Below are positions 36,472 through 49,720 of a stretch of 64,000 bases of DNA, piece after piece. A model generated the notes under the pieces. That model saw only the letters and a list, made by a program, of their open reading frames with translations. It ran no database searches and was not told the origin of the DNA. This DNA comes from an uncultured Pseudomonadales bacterium (GTDB lineage: Bacteria; Pseudomonadota; Gammaproteobacteria; Pseudomonadales; Balneatricaceae). The stretch spans positions 186,001 through 250,000 of the forward strand of contig CALSNA010000002.1 in NCBI GenBank assembly GCA_943787595.1. Reading direction: 5' to 3'. Position numbers and translations under genes: made by a program. The first letter of the stretch is position 1, and the number at the start of each line of letters is the position of its first letter.

Positions 36472-39400
36472 ATGTCTTACTCATATACTGAGAAAAAACG
36501 TATCCGCAAGGATTTCGGTAAATTACCTCCGGTCATGGATGTGCCCGACCTGCTGGCCATTCAAACTGATTCCTATCGCCAATTCCTGCAACTGAATACA
36601 GAGCACAACAATAGTGCGGGACTAAATTCAGCTTTGAACTCTGTTTTCCCAATTGTTTCTTTCTCTGGTAATGCATCACTAGAGTATGTCAGGTATCGTC
36701 TTGGTGAGCCGATGTTTGACGTTAAGGAATGCCAGCTTCGTGGAGTAACTTATTCTGCTCCACTGCATGTCAGGGTTCGCCTGATAATCTATGATCGAGA
36801 ATCAAAAAATAAAGCCATCAAGGATATCAAGGAACAGGAAGTCTATATGGGTGAAATGCCCTTGATGACTGATAATGGTACCTTTGTCATCAATGGAACA
36901 GAACGGGTTATTGTATCCCAGTTGCACCGCTCCCCTGGAGTTTTCTTTGATCATGATAAGGGTAAGACACACAGTTCAGGTAAGCTGCTCTATAATGCTC
37001 GTGTGATTCCTTACAGAGGTTCCTGGCTTGATTTTGAGTTTGATGCCAAAGATGCATTGTTTGTTCGTATTGACCGGAGGCGCAAACTACCTGCTACTAT
37101 CTTGTTAAGAGCTCTAGATTTAACCAGTGAAAATATATTAGATACGTTCTTTGACAACATTAATATTCGATTCAATGATCAAGGCTATAGTATGCAACTA
37201 GTACCTAGCCGGATGCGAGGTGAAATAGCTAGATTTGCAATTTGTAATGAAGATGGAAAAGTATTGATTGAAGAAGGCCGTCGGATTACTGCACGTCATA
37301 TCCGACAATTAGAACAAGCGTGTATTGACTGGTTGCAAGTACCAGAAGAGTATCTACTTGGTAAAGTGACTGCCCATGATCAAATTAATCCACATACCGG
37401 TGAATTAATTTGTGAATGCAATAAGGAACTAACTACAGAATTACTACAGTCTATACGTGTTTCAGGTGTTGAACAACTATCTCTGATTTATACCAACGAT
37501 CTTGATTGCGGCTCTTTTGTATCCGATACACTATCCATAGATCCTACGCGCACCAAGTTAGAAGCCATGGTAGAAATCTACCGTATGATGCGCCCTGGTG
37601 AGCCACCAACTAAAGAAGCTGCTGAAACACTATTTAACAATTTATTTTTTACTAGTGATCGATATGATCTTTCTGAAGTAGGTCGAATGAAATTTAATCG
37701 GCGTATAGGCCGACTCGAAGAAAGTGGTGATCGAGAGTTGAATGAGGCTGACATTGTAGCGGTCATAAAAACATTGATTGAGATACGCAACGGTAAAGGA
37801 AGTGTAGATGATATTGATCATCTGGGTAACCGCCGTGTCCGTTCTGTGGGTGAAATGGCAGAGAATCAGTTCCGAATTGGCCTGATACGAGTCGAAAGGG
37901 CTGTTAGAGAGCGCCTTAGTATGGCTGAGGCCGATGGCCTTATGCCTAAGGATTTGATTAATGCTAAACCAGTGTCAGCAGCTATTAAGGAATTTTTTGG
38001 TTCCAGTCAACTATCCCAGTTTATGGACCAGAACAACCCTCTTTCTGAAATAACCCACAAGCGTCGTGTTTCAGCCCTTGGGCCAGGTGGCTTGACTCGT
38101 GAACGAGCTGGTTTTGAGGTACGAGATGTGCACCCGACTCACTATGGTCGGGTTTGTCCCATTGAAACTCCAGAAGGACCGAATATCGGCCTCATCAATT
38201 CCTTATCTACTTATGCCCGAACTAACCATTATGGTTTTTTGGAAACTCCTTATCGTAAGGTAGTTAATGGTATGGTGACTGAGGAGATTGAATACTTATC
38301 AGCCATTGAGGAGAGTCAGTTTGTTATCGCACAGGCCAATTCAACACTGGATAAACAGAACTGCTTTGTCGAAGATTTGGTAACAGTGCGCCATGAGAAT
38401 GAATTTACCCTGATGTCTCCACAGCAGGTTGGCTACATGGATGTATCACCTCGTCAAGTAGTATCAGTTGCAGCTTCCCTGATCCCATTTTTGGAACATG
38501 ATGATGCTAACCGTGCACTGATGGGTTCTAACATGCAACGCCAGGCTGTCCCTACCCTGAAATCACAAAAGCCTCTAGTCGGTACCGGTATGGAGAGGCA
38601 TGTGGCTCAGAATTCTGGGGTGTGTATTATGGCAACCCGTGGTGGCGTAATTGAATCAGTAGATGCCAGCCGTATTGTAGTCAAGGTCAATGATGCTGAA
38701 ACCCCAGTAGGTGATGCTGGTGTAGACATTTATAACTTAACCAAATATACCCGTTCTAACCAAAATACCTGTATCAATCAGCGTTCAATAGTGCAACAGA
38801 ATGATGTAGTGCAACGTGGTGATGTCTTGGCCGATGGACCATCTGTTGATATGGGTGAACTGGCTCTGGGACAAAATATGCGCATTGCTTTTATGCCCTG
38901 GAACGGTTACAACTTTGAAGATTCCATTCTGATTTCTGAAAATGTGGTACAGGAAGATCGTTTTACGACTATCCATATCCAAGAGCTAACCTGCGTTGCT
39001 CGAGATACCAAACTAGGTTCAGAAGAAATCACCGCTGATATTCCCAATGTGGGCGAAGGTGCCCTGGCTAAGCTGGATGAGTCTGGCATCGTGCATATTG
39101 GTGCTGAAGTTTCACCTGGTGATATTTTAGTCGGTAAGGTAACACCAAAAGGCGAAACTCAGTTAACCCCAGAAGAAAAGTTATTACGAGCCATTTTTGG
39201 TGAAAAAGCTTCTGATGTTAAAGATACCTCACTGCGAGTTAAAACAGGTACCAAGGGTACCGTTATTGATGTACAGGTCTTCATCCGTGACGGGATTGAG
39301 AAGGATCAACGTGCGCTAGCCATTGAACGATCTCAACTGGATCAAGTACGTAAGGATTTGAACGATGAATTTCGTATTGTGGAAACAGCTACATTTGAAC

Positions 39401-39495
39401 GATTGAGCAATGCTCTGCTTGGACAGGAAGTAAATGGTGGAGCTAACCTCATAAAAGGCACTAAGATCACGGCTCAGACGCTATCTGAATATTAA
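36472..39495 (+). CDS. rpoB: RNA polymerase beta subunit, N-terminal ~1007 residues (frame interrupted)
   Basis: Residues 1-1007 of a beta subunit expected to be about 1358 residues. Standard motifs are intact, including the rifampicin pocket ([40 protein letters not shown]) and the SRRQ-like nucleic-acid contacts. The frame ends at a TAA (39493) after ITAQTLSEY. Removing one T in 39490-39493 restores an exact-length alignment to Pseudomonas beta ([19 protein letters not shown]). Either a base-call/assembly error, a real split gene, or recoding; no obvious slippery site is seen. The break lies in a region known to be dispensable in E. coli beta. Confidence 0.93.
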   Translation: MSYSYTEKKRIRKDFGKLPPVMDVPDLLAIQTDSYRQFLQLNTEHNNSAGLNSALNSVFPIVSFSGNASLEYVRYRLGEPMFDVKECQLRGVTYSAPLHVRVRLIIYDRESKNKAIKDIKEQEVYMGEMPLMTDNGTFVINGTERVIVSQLHRSPGVFFDHDKGKTHSSGKLLYNARVIPYRGSWLDFEFDAKDALFVRIDRRRKLPATILLRALDLTSENILDTFFDNINIRFNDQGYSMQLVPSRMRGEIARFAICNEDGKVLIEEGRRITARHIRQLEQACIDWLQVPEEYLLGKVTAHDQINPHTGELICECNKELTTELLQSIRVSGVEQLSLIYTNDLDCGSFVSDTLSIDPTRTKLEAMVEIYRMMRPGEPPTKEAAETLFNNLFFTSDRYDLSEVGRMKFNRRIGRLEESGDRELNEADIVAVIKTLIEIRNGKGSVDDIDHLGNRRVRSVGEMAENQFRIGLIRVERAVRERLSMAEADGLMPKDLINAKPVSAAIKEFFGSSQLSQFMDQNNPLSEITHKRRVSALGPGGLTRERAGFEVRDVHPTHYGRVCPIETPEGPNIGLINSLSTYARTNHYGFLETPYRKVVNGMVTEEIEYLSAIEESQFVIAQANSTLDKQNCFVEDLVTVRHENEFTLMSPQQVGYMDVSPRQVVSVAASLIPFLEHDDANRALMGSNMQRQAVPTLKSQKPLVGTGMERHVAQNSGVCIMATRGGVIESVDASRIVVKVNDAETPVGDAGVDIYNLTKYTRSNQNTCINQRSIVQQNDVVQRGDVLADGPSVDMGELALGQNMRIAFMPWNGYNFEDSILISENVVQEDRFTTIHIQELTCVARDTKLGSEEITADIPNVGEGALAKLDESGIVHIGAEVSPGDILVGKVTPKGETQLTPEEKLLRAIFGEKASDVKDTSLRVKTGTKGTVIDVQVFIRDGIEKDQRALAIERSQLDQVRKDLNDEFRIVETATFERLSNALLGQEVNGGANLIKGTKITAQTLSEY

Positions 39496-39535
39496 TAGGG
39501 ATGATTGGTTTAAACTACGGGTCACTGATGAAAAA

Positions 39536-40549
39536 TTGCAACAACAGTTAGAGCTTGCCCAACAATCATTAGAAGAAAAACGTGCCCAGTTGGATGAAAA
39601 GTTCGAAGATAAGAAGAAAAAACTGCAAGCAGGTGCTGAACTTACTCCTGGGGTATTGAAAATCGTTAAGGTTTATGTAGCAGTTAAACGTCGTATCCAG
39701 CCGGGTGACAAAATGGCTGGTCGGCACGGTAATAAAGGCGTTATTTCAGTCATTATGCCAGTTGAAGATATGCCTTTTGATGAAGATGGCCAGCCAGTGG
39801 ATATCGTGTTAAATCCATTAGGCGTTCCATCACGCATGAATGTAGGTCAGATCTTAGAAACACACTTGGGAATGGCTGCCAAAGGGCTAGGTGTTCAAAT
39901 CAGCACAATGTTGCAGCAGGAGCGCAGTAAGTCAGTACAGTCAATTCGCAAGTTCTTAGATATAGTTTACAATCAAAGTGGTGGCAGCCGTAAGGAAGAT
40001 CTGGCTAAATTCAGCGATGATGAAATTATCGAATTAGCTGGCAATCTGACTGATGGCGTACCTCTGTCAACTCCCGTATTCGACGGAGCAACAGAAGGTG
40101 AAATCAAGCATTTATTGCAACTAGCAAAACTGGATGATTCTGGTCAAACTTGGCTTTACGATGGTCGCACTGGTGATCGTTTTGAGCGACCAGTTACCGT
40201 TGGTTATATGTATATGCTCAAGCTGAATCATCTAGTGGATGACAAGATGCATGCTCGCTCAACTGGTTCTTATAGTCTGGTAACCCAGCAGCCATTAGGT
40301 GGTAAGGCACAGTTTGGTGGCCAGCGCTTCGGTGAAATGGAAGTTTGGGCATTAGAAGCATATGGTGCATCCTATACCCTGCAAGAAATGTTAACAGTTA
40401 AGTCAGATGATGTAGGTGGGCGCACCAAGATGTATAAAAATATCGTCGATGGTGATCACCGCATGGAACCAGGGATGCCCGAATCCTTTAATGTACTAAT
40501 CAAGGAAATTCGCTCTTTGGGTATCGACATTGATCTTGAAACTGATTAA
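39536..40549 (+). CDS. rpoB: RNA polymerase beta subunit, C-terminal part
   Basis: Continuation of beta in the +1 frame. The homologous reading resumes near 39491 ([16 protein letters not shown]), but that stretch has no ATG, GTG or TTG; the first possible start is TTG 39536 with no evident ribosome-binding site. It encodes 337 residues with the active-site lysines and clamp region ([39 protein letters not shown]). It ends normally. As an essential gene with no other damage, it is probably one functional gene with a single-base discrepancy, but a two-polypeptide beta cannot be excluded. Confidence 0.88.
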   Translation: MQQQLELAQQSLEEKRAQLDEKFEDKKKKLQAGAELTPGVLKIVKVYVAVKRRIQPGDKMAGRHGNKGVISVIMPVEDMPFDEDGQPVDIVLNPLGVPSRMNVGQILETHLGMAAKGLGVQISTMLQQERSKSVQSIRKFLDIVYNQSGGSRKEDLAKFSDDEIIELAGNLTDGVPLSTPVFDGATEGEIKHLLQLAKLDDSGQTWLYDGRTGDRFERPVTVGYMYMLKLNHLVDDKMHARSTGSYSLVTQQPLGGKAQFGGQRFGEMEVWALEAYGASYTLQEMLTVKSDDVGGRTKMYKNIVDGDHRMEPGMPESFNVLIKEIRSLGIDIDLETD

Positions 40550-40650
40550 CAATCTTTGTTATTTCGACCTATTTTTATAGGCAATGAAGTGAGATATCAG
40601 TAGCCTAAAGCGCTATTTACCCAACGACTAACTCCGCCAGGAGCGTAGCT

Positions 40651-43600
40651 ATGAAAGATTTATTGAATTTACTGAAAACACAGAGTAAAACAGACGAATT
40701 TGATACCATTCGGATTGGCCTTGCATCCTCAGAAATGATTCGATCTTGGTCTTTTGGTGAGGTTAAGAAGCCGGAAACCATCAACTACCGTACCTTTAAG
40801 CCAGAGCGTGAAGGCTTGTTTTGTGCCAAAATTTTTGGTCCAGTAAAAGACTATGAATGTCTATGCGGTAAGTACAAGCGTCTTAAACACAGAGGTGTTA
40901 TTTGTGAGAAATGTGGAGTTGAAGTAGCCTTAGCCAAGGTACGCCGTGAACGGATGGGACATATCGAACTGGCTAGCCCAGTAGCTCATATCTGGTTTCT
41001 CAAGTCACTACCTTCACGTATTGGCTTGCTATTGGATATGACCTTGCGTGATATTGAACGGGTATTGTATTTTGAAAGTTTTATCGTTATTGATCCAGGT
41101 ATGACCGATCTGGAACGCGGTCAGATGCTGAACGATGAGCAATACTATGAAGCCCTAGAAGAATTTGGTGATGATTTCGACGCGCGAATGGGTGCTGAAG
41201 CCATACAAACCTTATTACGAGAAATAGATCTGGCCCAAAAAGTAGCTCAGTTACGGGAGGAAATCCCCAATACCAATTCCGAAACCAAGATCAAAAAGCT
41301 GTCCAAACGCTTGAAGCTGATGGAAGCTTTTTTAGATTCTGGTAACAAGCCCGAATGGATGGTGTTGACTGTACTGCCAATCCTACCTCCTGACTTACGA
41401 CCCTTAGTGCCCTTGGATGGTGGCCGATTTGCGACCTCTGATCTCAATGATTTATACCGTCGTGTGATCAATCGCAATAACCGACTCAAACGACTACTGG
41501 ATCTGAGTGCTCCTGATATTATCGTACGCAATGAAAAGCGTATGCTCCAGGAATCTGTTGACGCACTGTTGGACAATGGTCGCCGTGGACGTGCAATCAC
41601 CGGCTCCAACAAGCGTCCCCTCAAGTCACTGGCTGATATGATTAAAGGTAAACAGGGTCGTTTTAGGCAAAATTTATTGGGTAAGAGGGTCGACTATTCT
41701 GGTCGCTCTGTGATCGTTGTAGGACCTTATTTGAAATTACATCAATGTGGTCTGCCCAAAAAGATGGCATTAGAATTATTTAAGCCATTTATCTTTTCCA
41801 AACTGGAACTACGTGGTTTAGCAACGACAATTAAAGCCGCCAAAAAGATGGTGGAGCGGGAAACAACCGACGTTTGGGATATATTGGCTGAAGTGATCCG
41901 TGAACATCCTGTGTTGCTTAATCGCGCACCAACTTTGCATCGCCTGGGTATCCAAGCGTTTGAGCCTGTATTAATTGAAGGTAAAGCGATCCAATTGCAT
42001 CCATTAGTATGTGCAGCTTACAACGCTGACTTTGATGGTGACCAAATGGCAGTGCATGTACCATTGACTCTAGAAGCTCAGCTTGAATCACGAGCACTGA
42101 TGATGTCTACTAATAATATATTGTCTCCAGCAAATGGTGAACCGATCATTGTTCCTTCACAGGATGTGGTACTAGGAATTTACTTCATGACCAGGGAGTG
42201 TGTTAATGCTAAAGGCGAAGGCATGGTATTTGCTAATGTAGCCGAAGTGATGCGCGCCTATGGTGCTCAGATGATTGATCTGCAAGCTAAGGTTAAAGTG
42301 CGCTTGATTAAATCTCAGAGTAAATCAGATACAGAAGAAGATACCGATACCAACACCAGTCGTATCATTGATACCACTGTGGGTCGGGTATTGCTGTCCG
42401 ATATTATGCCGCAAGATCTGCCATTCTCGCTGATTAACCAGCCTATGAAGAAAAAGGCTATTTCGCGTCTGATCAATGAATGCTATCGCAATGTAGGTCT
42501 TAAACAGACTGTTATTTTTGCCGATCAACTCATGTATACCGGTTTCTGTTACGCAACTCGTTCCGGATGTTCAGTAGGTGTTAATGATTTCGTCATCCCT
42601 GGGAAAAAGGCAGCCATTATCAACGATGCTGAAAAGGAAGTCCGAGAAATTGAAAGTCAATTCCGTGATGGTTTGGTAACACAAGGCGAAAAATACAACA
42701 AGGTTATCGACATTTGGTCACGGGCTAATGAATTGGTATCTTCGGCAATGATGAATAATCTGCGCACAGATACGGTCATTAACCGTGAAGGTAATAAACA
42801 GAAGCAGGATTCTTTCAACTCAGTCTATATGATGGCTGATTCTGGTGCTCGAGGTAGTGCTGCACAAATGCGGCAACTGGGCGGTATGCGTGGGCTGATG
42901 GCGAAACCAGATGGCTCTATTATTGAAACACCAATTAGGGCCAACTTCCGTGAAGGGTTGTCGGTACAGGAGTATTTTATTTCTACCCACGGAGCTCGTA
43001 AGGGCTTGGCTGATACGGCTTTAAAAACTGCTAATTCTGGTTATCTAACCCGGCGGCTTGTAGATATTGCACAGGATTTAGTGGTAGTGGAACATGACTG
43101 TGGTACTGTAGCTGGCCTAACCATGCAACCAGTGATTGAGGGTGGTGATGTAATTGTGCCTTTGGCAGCCCGAGTTTTAGGGCGAGTATTGGCTGAAGAC
43201 ATTATTGATCCAATCAGTGGCGAAGTACTGATTAGCCAAGATACATTATTGGATGAAAAATGGGTTGAGCGACTGGAAGTCGATGAAACTCTTTTTTCTG
43301 TTGATGAAGCTCTGGTCCGCTCACCAATTACCTGTGAAACCCGTCATGGAGTTTGTTCTAAGTGCTACGGACGTGATCTTGGTCGCGGTCATTTGGTTAA
43401 TATTGGTGAAGCAGTGGGTGTAGTAGCAGCTCAGTCTATTGGTGAGCCAGGTACCCAGCTTACTATGCGAACTTTCCATATCGGTGGTGCAGCCTCTCGA
43501 GCCGCAGCAGATGACAATATCCAAGTTAAGAATGGTGGTGAAATTCGACTACATAACCTAAAGTCAGTAACCCGCAAGGATGGTGCACTAGTAACCACAT

Positions 43601-44907
43601 CACGCTCTGTTGAACTGGGTGTGACTGATGATAATGGCCGGGAACGGGAACGTTATAAGCTGCCTTACGGAACAGTTATACAGACTATTAATGGAACTAA
43701 AGTGAAAGCTGGAACTTTAGTGGCCAGCTGGGATCCACATACCCACCCAATTGTTGCTGAGGTAGCAGGACAAATTCAGTTTGTTGGTCTAGAAGAAGGA
43801 ATTACCATACGCCATAACATGGACGAGTTGACAGGCCTAGCATCCATTGAGGTTATGGATTTAAAAGATCGCCCTAGTTCTGGCAAAGAACTGCGACCTA
43901 TGGTCAAACTGGTGGATCGAAAAGGTAAGGATGTCCATATGGCGGGTTCTGACATACCAGCTCAGTATTTACTGCCACCTGGGGCACTGCTCAATTTTGA
44001 AGATAATGGCCAAATTGAAGTAGGTGATGTAATCGCCCGTATTCCTCAGGAAAGTGCAACCACCAAAGATATCACCGGTGGTCTGCCGCGAGTCGCTGAC
44101 TTATTTGAAGCGCGTAAGCCAAAGGATTCAGCTATTCTGGCTGAAATATCCGGTATCGTCAGTTTTGGTAAAGAAACAAAAGGGAAAAATCGATTGGTGA
44201 TTACTCCCACTGATGGCAGCGATAACTATGAAGAACTTATTCCCAAGTGGCGCCAGTTAAATATATTCGAAGGTGAAACTATGGAGAAAGGTGAGATTAT
44301 TGCTGATGGAGCATCCAATCCCCATGATATACTGCGAATTTTAGGTGTGGAAGAATTAGCTCATTATATTTCAACCGAAGTCCAAGAAGTCTATCGTTTA
44401 CAGGGCGTTAGCATTAACGATAAGCACATTGAAGTTATTGTTCGGCAAATGCTACGCAAGGTAGAAATTACTGCATCTGGGGACACCAGCCTGATTAAGG
44501 GTGATCAAATTGAATATAACCGTTTACTAGAAGCTAATGAAAAGGCTATTGCAGAAGACAAAATTCCAGCTCAAGCAGAACGAATATTACTGGGTATTAC
44601 CAAAGCCTCACTGGCTACAGAGTCCTTTATTTCAGCAGCTTCATTCCAAGAAACTACCAGAGTTTTGACTGAAGGAGCAGTAACTGGCAAAAAAGATTTT
44701 TTAAGGGGCCTGAAGGAGAATGTGGTTGTTGGTCGTTTGATTCCAGCTGGTACAGGATTGGCATATCACAGCGAACGTAAACGTAAACGTAAACAGAAAA
44801 TACTGGATTCAGGTACTTCTAATGTCAGTGCAGCAGAAGTACAACAAGCTTTGACAGAAGCGCTAAGCGCTGAAATGAAACCTGAAGGGTCACTAGCAAA
44901 ACGATAA
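40651..44907 (+). CDS. rpoC: RNA polymerase beta' subunit
   Basis: A 1418-residue catalytic subunit. The N-terminal zinc ribbon is [23 protein letters not shown], with the catalytic Mg site in [16 protein letters not shown] (NADFDGD). The bridge helix and trigger loop are in the [22 protein letters not shown] segment. The second zinc site is around [16 protein letters not shown]. Intact along its length, unlike rpoB. It lies 101 bases after rpoB. Confidence 0.97.
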   Translation: MKDLLNLLKTQSKTDEFDTIRIGLASSEMIRSWSFGEVKKPETINYRTFKPEREGLFCAKIFGPVKDYECLCGKYKRLKHRGVICEKCGVEVALAKVRRERMGHIELASPVAHIWFLKSLPSRIGLLLDMTLRDIERVLYFESFIVIDPGMTDLERGQMLNDEQYYEALEEFGDDFDARMGAEAIQTLLREIDLAQKVAQLREEIPNTNSETKIKKLSKRLKLMEAFLDSGNKPEWMVLTVLPILPPDLRPLVPLDGGRFATSDLNDLYRRVINRNNRLKRLLDLSAPDIIVRNEKRMLQESVDALLDNGRRGRAITGSNKRPLKSLADMIKGKQGRFRQNLLGKRVDYSGRSVIVVGPYLKLHQCGLPKKMALELFKPFIFSKLELRGLATTIKAAKKMVERETTDVWDILAEVIREHPVLLNRAPTLHRLGIQAFEPVLIEGKAIQLHPLVCAAYNADFDGDQMAVHVPLTLEAQLESRALMMSTNNILSPANGEPIIVPSQDVVLGIYFMTRECVNAKGEGMVFANVAEVMRAYGAQMIDLQAKVKVRLIKSQSKSDTEEDTDTNTSRIIDTTVGRVLLSDIMPQDLPFSLINQPMKKKAISRLINECYRNVGLKQTVIFADQLMYTGFCYATRSGCSVGVNDFVIPGKKAAIINDAEKEVREIESQFRDGLVTQGEKYNKVIDIWSRANELVSSAMMNNLRTDTVINREGNKQKQDSFNSVYMMADSGARGSAAQMRQLGGMRGLMAKPDGSIIETPIRANFREGLSVQEYFISTHGARKGLADTALKTANSGYLTRRLVDIAQDLVVVEHDCGTVAGLTMQPVIEGGDVIVPLAARVLGRVLAEDIIDPISGEVLISQDTLLDEKWVERLEVDETLFSVDEALVRSPITCETRHGVCSKCYGRDLGRGHLVNIGEAVGVVAAQSIGEPGTQLTMRTFHIGGAASRAAADDNIQVKNGGEIRLHNLKSVTRKDGALVTTSRSVELGVTDDNGRERERYKLPYGTVIQTINGTKVKAGTLVASWDPHTHPIVAEVAGQIQFVGLEEGITIRHNMDELTGLASIEVMDLKDRPSSGKELRPMVKLVDRKGKDVHMAGSDIPAQYLLPPGALLNFEDNGQIEVGDVIARIPQESATTKDITGGLPRVADLFEARKPKDSAILAEISGIVSFGKETKGKNRLVITPTDGSDNYEELIPKWRQLNIFEGETMEKGEIIADGASNPHDILRILGVEELAHYISTEVQEVYRLQGVSINDKHIEVIVRQMLRKVEITASGDTSLIKGDQIEYNRLLEANEKAIAEDKIPAQAERILLGITKASLATESFISAASFQETTRVLTEGAVTGKKDFLRGLKENVVVGRLIPAGTGLAYHSERKRKRKQKILDSGTSNVSAAEVQQALTEALSAEMKPEGSLAKR

Positions 44908-45086
44908 ACGCTAATTAAACCTAAAGTGGTTTTTATATACAGGGAACAAAACTAGATTCATTGCTTTTTACTAGTCACAATTCAATGATAACCTTTTTTG
45001 AATCGATGATTTTATAGTCCCGATTGATTATCATGCTGATATTCAAATAATTAAGGTTTTTATCATTCAATTTTGCCTTTAGTTTG

Positions 45087-45115
45087 TTGACTGGCATTGG
45101 TTTAGAATCTACAAT
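45087..45115 (+). promoter_or_regulatory. Promoter of the str operon (rpsL-rpsG-fusA-tuf)
   Basis: TTGACT (45087-45092) and TACAAT (45110-45115) are separated by exactly 17 bases, about 110 bases upstream of rpsL. It is in the 320-base spacer after rpoC, which otherwise holds only an implausible 64-codon minus-strand frame. Confidence 0.75.
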
Positions 45116-45227
45116 ATAGCGCCATAAATTTGCTGGATCGGTGCATTTTTTATTTGGTGCAGCAAGCAAATAGTACTGGTAAATTAATTATCAATACATC
45201 TTGGATTATTTACTTGGAGTCTGCTGA

Positions 45228-45602
45228 ATGGCAACAGTTAACCAATTGGTTCGAAAGCCCCGTAAGCGAAAAATAGTCAAGAGCGGTGTGCCTGCATTAC
45301 AGTCATGTCCACAGCGACGTGGTGTATGTACCCGTGTTTATACAACCACCCCAAAAAAGCCTAACTCTGCTCTTCGTAAAGTGTGTCGTGTACGTCTCAC
45401 CAACGGATTTGAGGTCACTTCCTATATTGGTGGCGAAGGCCATAACCTACAAGAACACAGTGTAGTACTAATCCGCGGCGGTCGTGTAAAAGACTTGCCT
45501 GGTGTGCGCTACCATACAGTACGTGGTTCTTTGGATACCTCTGGCGTTAGTGATCGTAAGCAAGGCCGCTCTAAATATGGTACTAAGAGACCGAAGTCTT
45601 AA
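45228..45602 (+). CDS. rpsL: 30S ribosomal protein S12
   Basis: A 124-residue decoding-centre protein. The streptomycin-region loops read [20 protein letters not shown] and [11 protein letters not shown], with the lysines of the sensitive form. First gene of the str operon; 196 bases separate it from rpsG, longer than usual. Confidence 0.98.
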   Translation: MATVNQLVRKPRKRKIVKSGVPALQSCPQRRGVCTRVYTTTPKKPNSALRKVCRVRLTNGFEVTSYIGGEGHNLQEHSVVLIRGGRVKDLPGVRYHTVRGSLDTSGVSDRKQGRSKYGTKRPKS

Positions 45603-45798
45603 TATTCATTTTTATGATACTAATACAGTAATAGTCAACACTACCCTAATGTAATTACAAAATACTGTGGTATACACATAATTTGAGTAAAAATTATTGG
45701 TTCGTCAATAATAGTAAGGACAGGTAGCGATTAGCAATACCGTAATAAACAGCTATGAGCTATCCTGAAATCAACCTGAAGAATAATAGAGATTTGAT

Positions 45799-46269
45799 AT
45801 GCCTAGAAGAAGAGTGGTCGCCAAACGCGATATTTTGCCTGATCCTAAGTTCGGTAATGTAACACTTGCAAAATTCATGAATCACGTGATGGTTAGTGGT
45901 AAAAAGCCTGTAGCTGAGCGCATCGTTTATGGTGCCCTTGGCGGGATACAGGAACGTACTGGAAAAGATGCCTTGAGCACCTTTGAGAAAGCCTTAGATG
46001 CGATACAACCTATGGTAGAGGTTAAATCTCGCCGTGTTGGTGGAGCAACCTATCAGGTGCCAGTTGAAGTGCGTCCTTCACGACGCTCTGCTCTAGCTAT
46101 GCGTTGGCTGGTTGACTCAGCTCGTAAGCGTGGTGAAAAGTCCATGGCATTGCGTCTAGCCGGTGAGATCCTTGACGCATCTGCTGGCAAAGGATCAGCA
46201 GTCAAAAAGCGTGAAGATGTACACCGTATGGCTGAAGCCAATAGAGCCTTCTCACACTTTCGCTTTTAA
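45799..46269 (+). CDS. rpsG: 30S ribosomal protein S7
   Basis: A 156-residue primary 16S-binding protein that nucleates the 30S head; in E. coli it represses the str operon. It begins [20 protein letters not shown] and ends [12 protein letters not shown]. Followed by fusA after 19 bases. Confidence 0.98.
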   Translation: MPRRRVVAKRDILPDPKFGNVTLAKFMNHVMVSGKKPVAERIVYGALGGIQERTGKDALSTFEKALDAIQPMVEVKSRRVGGATYQVPVEVRPSRRSALAMRWLVDSARKRGEKSMALRLAGEILDASAGKGSAVKKREDVHRMAEANRAFSHFRF

Positions 46270-46288
46270 ATAGCAGGAGAATACTCGC

Positions 46289-48382
46289 ATGTCTCGCAAT
46301 ACCCCGATCAAACGTTATCGTAATATCGGTATCGTCGCACACGTGGATGCTGGCAAGACCACCACTACTGAGCGTGTTTTATTTTATACTGGTTTATCCC
46401 ATAAGATCGGTGAAGTGCATGATGGTGCGGCAACGATGGACTGGATGGAACAAGAACAGGAACGAGGCATTACCATTACATCAGCTGCAACAACCTGTTT
46501 TTGGAAAGGGATGAGCCAACAGTTTGACGAGCATCGCATCAATATTATTGATACACCTGGACATGTTGATTTTACTATTGAGGTAGAGCGCTCCTTACGT
46601 GTACTTGATGGTGCCGTAGTCGTATTATGCGGTTCCTCGGGTGTGCAGCCACAAACTGAAACAGTATGGCGTCAGGCCAACAAGTACAATGTACCTCGGA
46701 TGGTATTTGTTAATAAGATGGATCGTGCTGGTGCAGATTTCCTTATGGTGGTCGAGCAGCTAAAAAGTCGTTTGGGTGCTAATGCTTTACCCATTCAGTT
46801 GGCCATTGGAGCTGAAGACGATTTTAAAGGTGTCATTGATCTAATTCGCATGCAGGCCATTATGTGGAATGAATCAGACCAGGGTATGACCTATGAGTTG
46901 GAAGAAATTCCAGCTGGCATGCAGGATCAAGCTGAGGAATATCGTGAACAACTGATAGAAGCAGCAGCAGAAGCTAATGAAGTATTAATGGATAAGTATC
47001 TTGAAGAAAGCGAACTTTCTATTGATGAAATTAAAACTGGGTTACGTGAACGTACTTTGAATAATGAGCTAGTGCTAGTTCATTGCGGTTCTGCTTTTAA
47101 AAACAAGGGAGTGCAGGCTGTACTTGATTCAGTTATTGAATACATGCCCTCCCCGCTAGATGTCAAAGCTATCGAAGGGACATTAGATGATGCGGCATCA
47201 ACTATAGCCTCCCGACAGGCAGATGATAAGGCACCATTTGCAGCCTTAGCCTTCAAAATTGCTACTGACCCATTTGTTGGAACCTTGAGTTTTATACGAG
47301 TTTATTCAGGTGTACTAAACTCTGGTGATTTTGTTTATAACTCAGTAAAGCAGAAACGTGAACGAGTTGGGCGAATGGTACAGATGCATTCAAACAACCG
47401 AGAAGAGATTAAGGAAGTTCGAGCTGGCGATATCGCCGCTGCAATTGGGCTTAAAGATGTGACTACAGGTGACACCTTGTGTGCGCAGAATAACGTAATC
47501 GTGCTAGAGCGCATGGAATTTCCCGACCCAGTTATATCAGTTGCGGTAGAACCTAAGTCTAAAGCTGATCAGGAGAGGATGGGTGTAGCATTAGGTAAGT
47601 TAGCCCAGGAAGATCCATCATTTCGAGTTCATACTGACGATGAAACTGGACAAACTATCATTGCTGGAATGGGTGAGTTGCATCTAGACATTATCGTTGA
47701 CCGAATGAAGCGTGAGTTTAACGTAGAAGCTAATATTGGCAAGCCACGAGTATCTTACCGTGAAAAAATTCGTACAGCTATTGACGCCAATCATAAATTT
47801 GTGCGCCAATCGGGAGGTCGTGGACAGTATGGTCATGTCGTAATTGAATTTAGTCCTTCTGAAGAAGATGGATTAGAATTCATAAATGAAATCGTTGGTG
47901 GGGCTATTCCACGCGAATACATACCTGCTGTTCAAAAGGGAATAGAAGATCAAATGCAAAACGGTGTAATTGGTGGTTATCCCTTATTGGGTTTAAAAGC
48001 ACGTTTATATGATGGCTCTTTTCATGAAGTTGATTCTAGCGAAATGGCATTTAAAATTGCTGCTTCACAATGTCTAAAAAAATATGCCCAACAAGCAGAC
48101 CCTTGTTTGTTGGAGCCAATGATGAAAGTTGAAGTGGTAACACCGGAAGAAAACATGGGTGATGTTATGGGCGACCTAAACCGTCGGCGTGGCTTGGTTC
48201 AAGGAATGAGCGACAACTCTGCCGGTAAGATTATTAACGCTCAAGTGCCACTCGGCGAAATGTTTGGCTATGCTACTGACTTGCGCTCAGCAACTCAAGG
48301 ACGGGCCAGTTACTCAATGGAATTTGAGTGCTATGGTGAAGCACCTCAGAACATTGCTGAAGCGGTTATAAACCAAACCTAA
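46289..48382 (+). CDS. fusA: Elongation factor G
   Basis: A 697-residue translocase GTPase. G-motifs are [40 protein letters not shown] and NKMDRAGAD. Domains II-V are complete ([40 protein letters not shown]). Directly followed by the second tuf. Confidence 0.98.
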   Translation: MSRNTPIKRYRNIGIVAHVDAGKTTTTERVLFYTGLSHKIGEVHDGAATMDWMEQEQERGITITSAATTCFWKGMSQQFDEHRINIIDTPGHVDFTIEVERSLRVLDGAVVVLCGSSGVQPQTETVWRQANKYNVPRMVFVNKMDRAGADFLMVVEQLKSRLGANALPIQLAIGAEDDFKGVIDLIRMQAIMWNESDQGMTYELEEIPAGMQDQAEEYREQLIEAAAEANEVLMDKYLEESELSIDEIKTGLRERTLNNELVLVHCGSAFKNKGVQAVLDSVIEYMPSPLDVKAIEGTLDDAASTIASRQADDKAPFAALAFKIATDPFVGTLSFIRVYSGVLNSGDFVYNSVKQKRERVGRMVQMHSNNREEIKEVRAGDIAAAIGLKDVTTGDTLCAQNNVIVLERMEFPDPVISVAVEPKSKADQERMGVALGKLAQEDPSFRVHTDDETGQTIIAGMGELHLDIIVDRMKREFNVEANIGKPRVSYREKIRTAIDANHKFVRQSGGRGQYGHVVIEFSPSEEDGLEFINEIVGGAIPREYIPAVQKGIEDQMQNGVIGGYPLLGLKARLYDGSFHEVDSSEMAFKIAASQCLKKYAQQADPCLLEPMMKVEVVTPEENMGDVMGDLNRRRGLVQGMSDNSAGKIINAQVPLGEMFGYATDLRSATQGRASYSMEFECYGEAPQNIAEAVINQT

Positions 48383-48408
48383 TTAAATTTACATAAAGGG
48401 TAACCTCC

Positions 48409-49632
48409 ATGGCTAAGGAAAAATTTGAACGTAACAAGCCGCATGTGAACGTAGGCACAATTGGTCACGTTGATCATGGTAAAACAACACTAACTGCGGC
48501 ATTAACCCGCGTATGTGCAGAAACCTGGGGTGGTGAATTGAAAGACTTTGCCCAAATTGATAACGCCCCGGAAGAACGAGAACGTGGTATTACCATTGCA
48601 ACGTCACACGTCGAATACGATTCCGAAATGCGCCACTATGCCCACGTTGACTGTCCTGGGCACGCAGACTATGTCAAGAACATGATAACAGGTGCAGCAC
48701 AAATGGACGGTGCAATCCTTGTCTGTGGCGCTACTGACGGGCCCATGCCACAAACCCGTGAACACATCTTACTATCTCGTCAAGTAGGCGTACCCTACAT
48801 CGTAGTTTTTCTAAACAAAGCCGATCTATTGGCTGAAGACTGCGGAGGTGCTGATTCAGAAGAATATGTAGAAATGTTAGAATTAGTAGAGATGGAATTA
48901 CGTGAATTACTCGATGAATACGAATTCCCTGGTGACGATACACCAATTATCGCCGGTTCAGCATTGATGGCACTAAATGGTGAAGACGACAACGAAATGG
49001 GCGTATCTGCAGTGCGTAAGCTGGTCGATACTCTGGACAACTATATCCCTGAGCCTGAACGCGCCATTGATGGTGACTTTATTATGCCCATTGAAGATGT
49101 ATTCTCAATCCAGGGCCGGGGTACAGTCGTCACAGGTCGTATTGAGCGAGGTATAGTGAAGGTTGGTGAAGAGGTGGCAATGATCGGTATCAAGGATACC
49201 ACCAAAACCACTTGCACTGGTGTTGAGATGTTTCGCAAGCTTCTGGATGAAGGACGTGCAGGCGAGAACGTTGGGGTACTGTTGCGTGGCACTAAGCGTG
49301 ATGAAGTGGAGCGTGGCCAAGTTTTGGCCAAACCTGGATCAATCACACCGCATACTAAATTTGAAGCAGAAGTATATGTATTGGGTAAGGATGAAGGTGG
49401 TCGACATACACCATTTTTCAAGGGTTATAGGCCTCAGTTTTACTTCCGTACTACAGATGTGACAGGTGCCTGTGAGTTACCGGAGGACGTTGAGATGGTA
49501 ATGCCAGGTGATAACATCAAAATGACTGTCGAGTTAATTGTGCCAATTGCCATGAACGAAGGTCTTCGGTTTGCAATCCGCGAAGGTGGACGTACGGTTG
49601 GTGCAGGAGTCGTAGCCAAAATAATTAGATAA
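48409..49632 (+). CDS. tufA: Elongation factor Tu, copy 2 (str operon)
   Basis: A 407-residue protein identical to copy 1. The nucleotide sequence is the same from codon 4 to a few bases past the stop by visual comparison, with AAG instead of AAA at codon 3; flanks are unrelated. This is the mark of ongoing gene conversion. In most gammaproteobacteria rpsJ follows in the same direction; here the next gene is rplQ, convergent. Confidence 0.98.
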   Translation: MAKEKFERNKPHVNVGTIGHVDHGKTTLTAALTRVCAETWGGELKDFAQIDNAPEERERGITIATSHVEYDSEMRHYAHVDCPGHADYVKNMITGAAQMDGAILVCGATDGPMPQTREHILLSRQVGVPYIVVFLNKADLLAEDCGGADSEEYVEMLELVEMELRELLDEYEFPGDDTPIIAGSALMALNGEDDNEMGVSAVRKLVDTLDNYIPEPERAIDGDFIMPIEDVFSIQGRGTVVTGRIERGIVKVGEEVAMIGIKDTTKTTCTGVEMFRKLLDEGRAGENVGVLLRGTKRDEVERGQVLAKPGSITPHTKFEAEVYVLGKDEGGRHTPFFKGYRPQFYFRTTDVTGACELPEDVEMVMPGDNIKMTVELIVPIAMNEGLRFAIREGGRTVGAGVVAKIIR

Positions 49633-49645
49633 TAGACACCTTTTA

Positions 49646-49680
49646 TTAAAAAGGCTCCCTTAGGAGCCTTTTTTTTAAAA
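49646..49680. terminator. Bidirectional terminator between tuf and rplQ
   Basis: GGCTCC-CTTA-GGAGCC (49653-49668) is flanked by a run of A on the left and T on the right, so it forms a hairpin followed by a U-tract on either strand. It can serve both convergent operons. Confidence 0.92.
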
Positions 49681-49720
49681 GAATGTCTAGTAAATCATAA
49701 TGCCTTTAGGATAACCTATA

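Noticed and set aside
39493..39495. Programmed +1 frameshift in rpoB
   Set aside because: The GAA-TAT-TAA context has no slippery codon or release-factor-2 type CTT-TGA signal; a base error or a true split is more likely.
44975..45169. 64-codon minus-strand frame between rpoC and rpsL
   Set aside because: It covers the str promoter, has no ribosome-binding site and matches no family I recognise.
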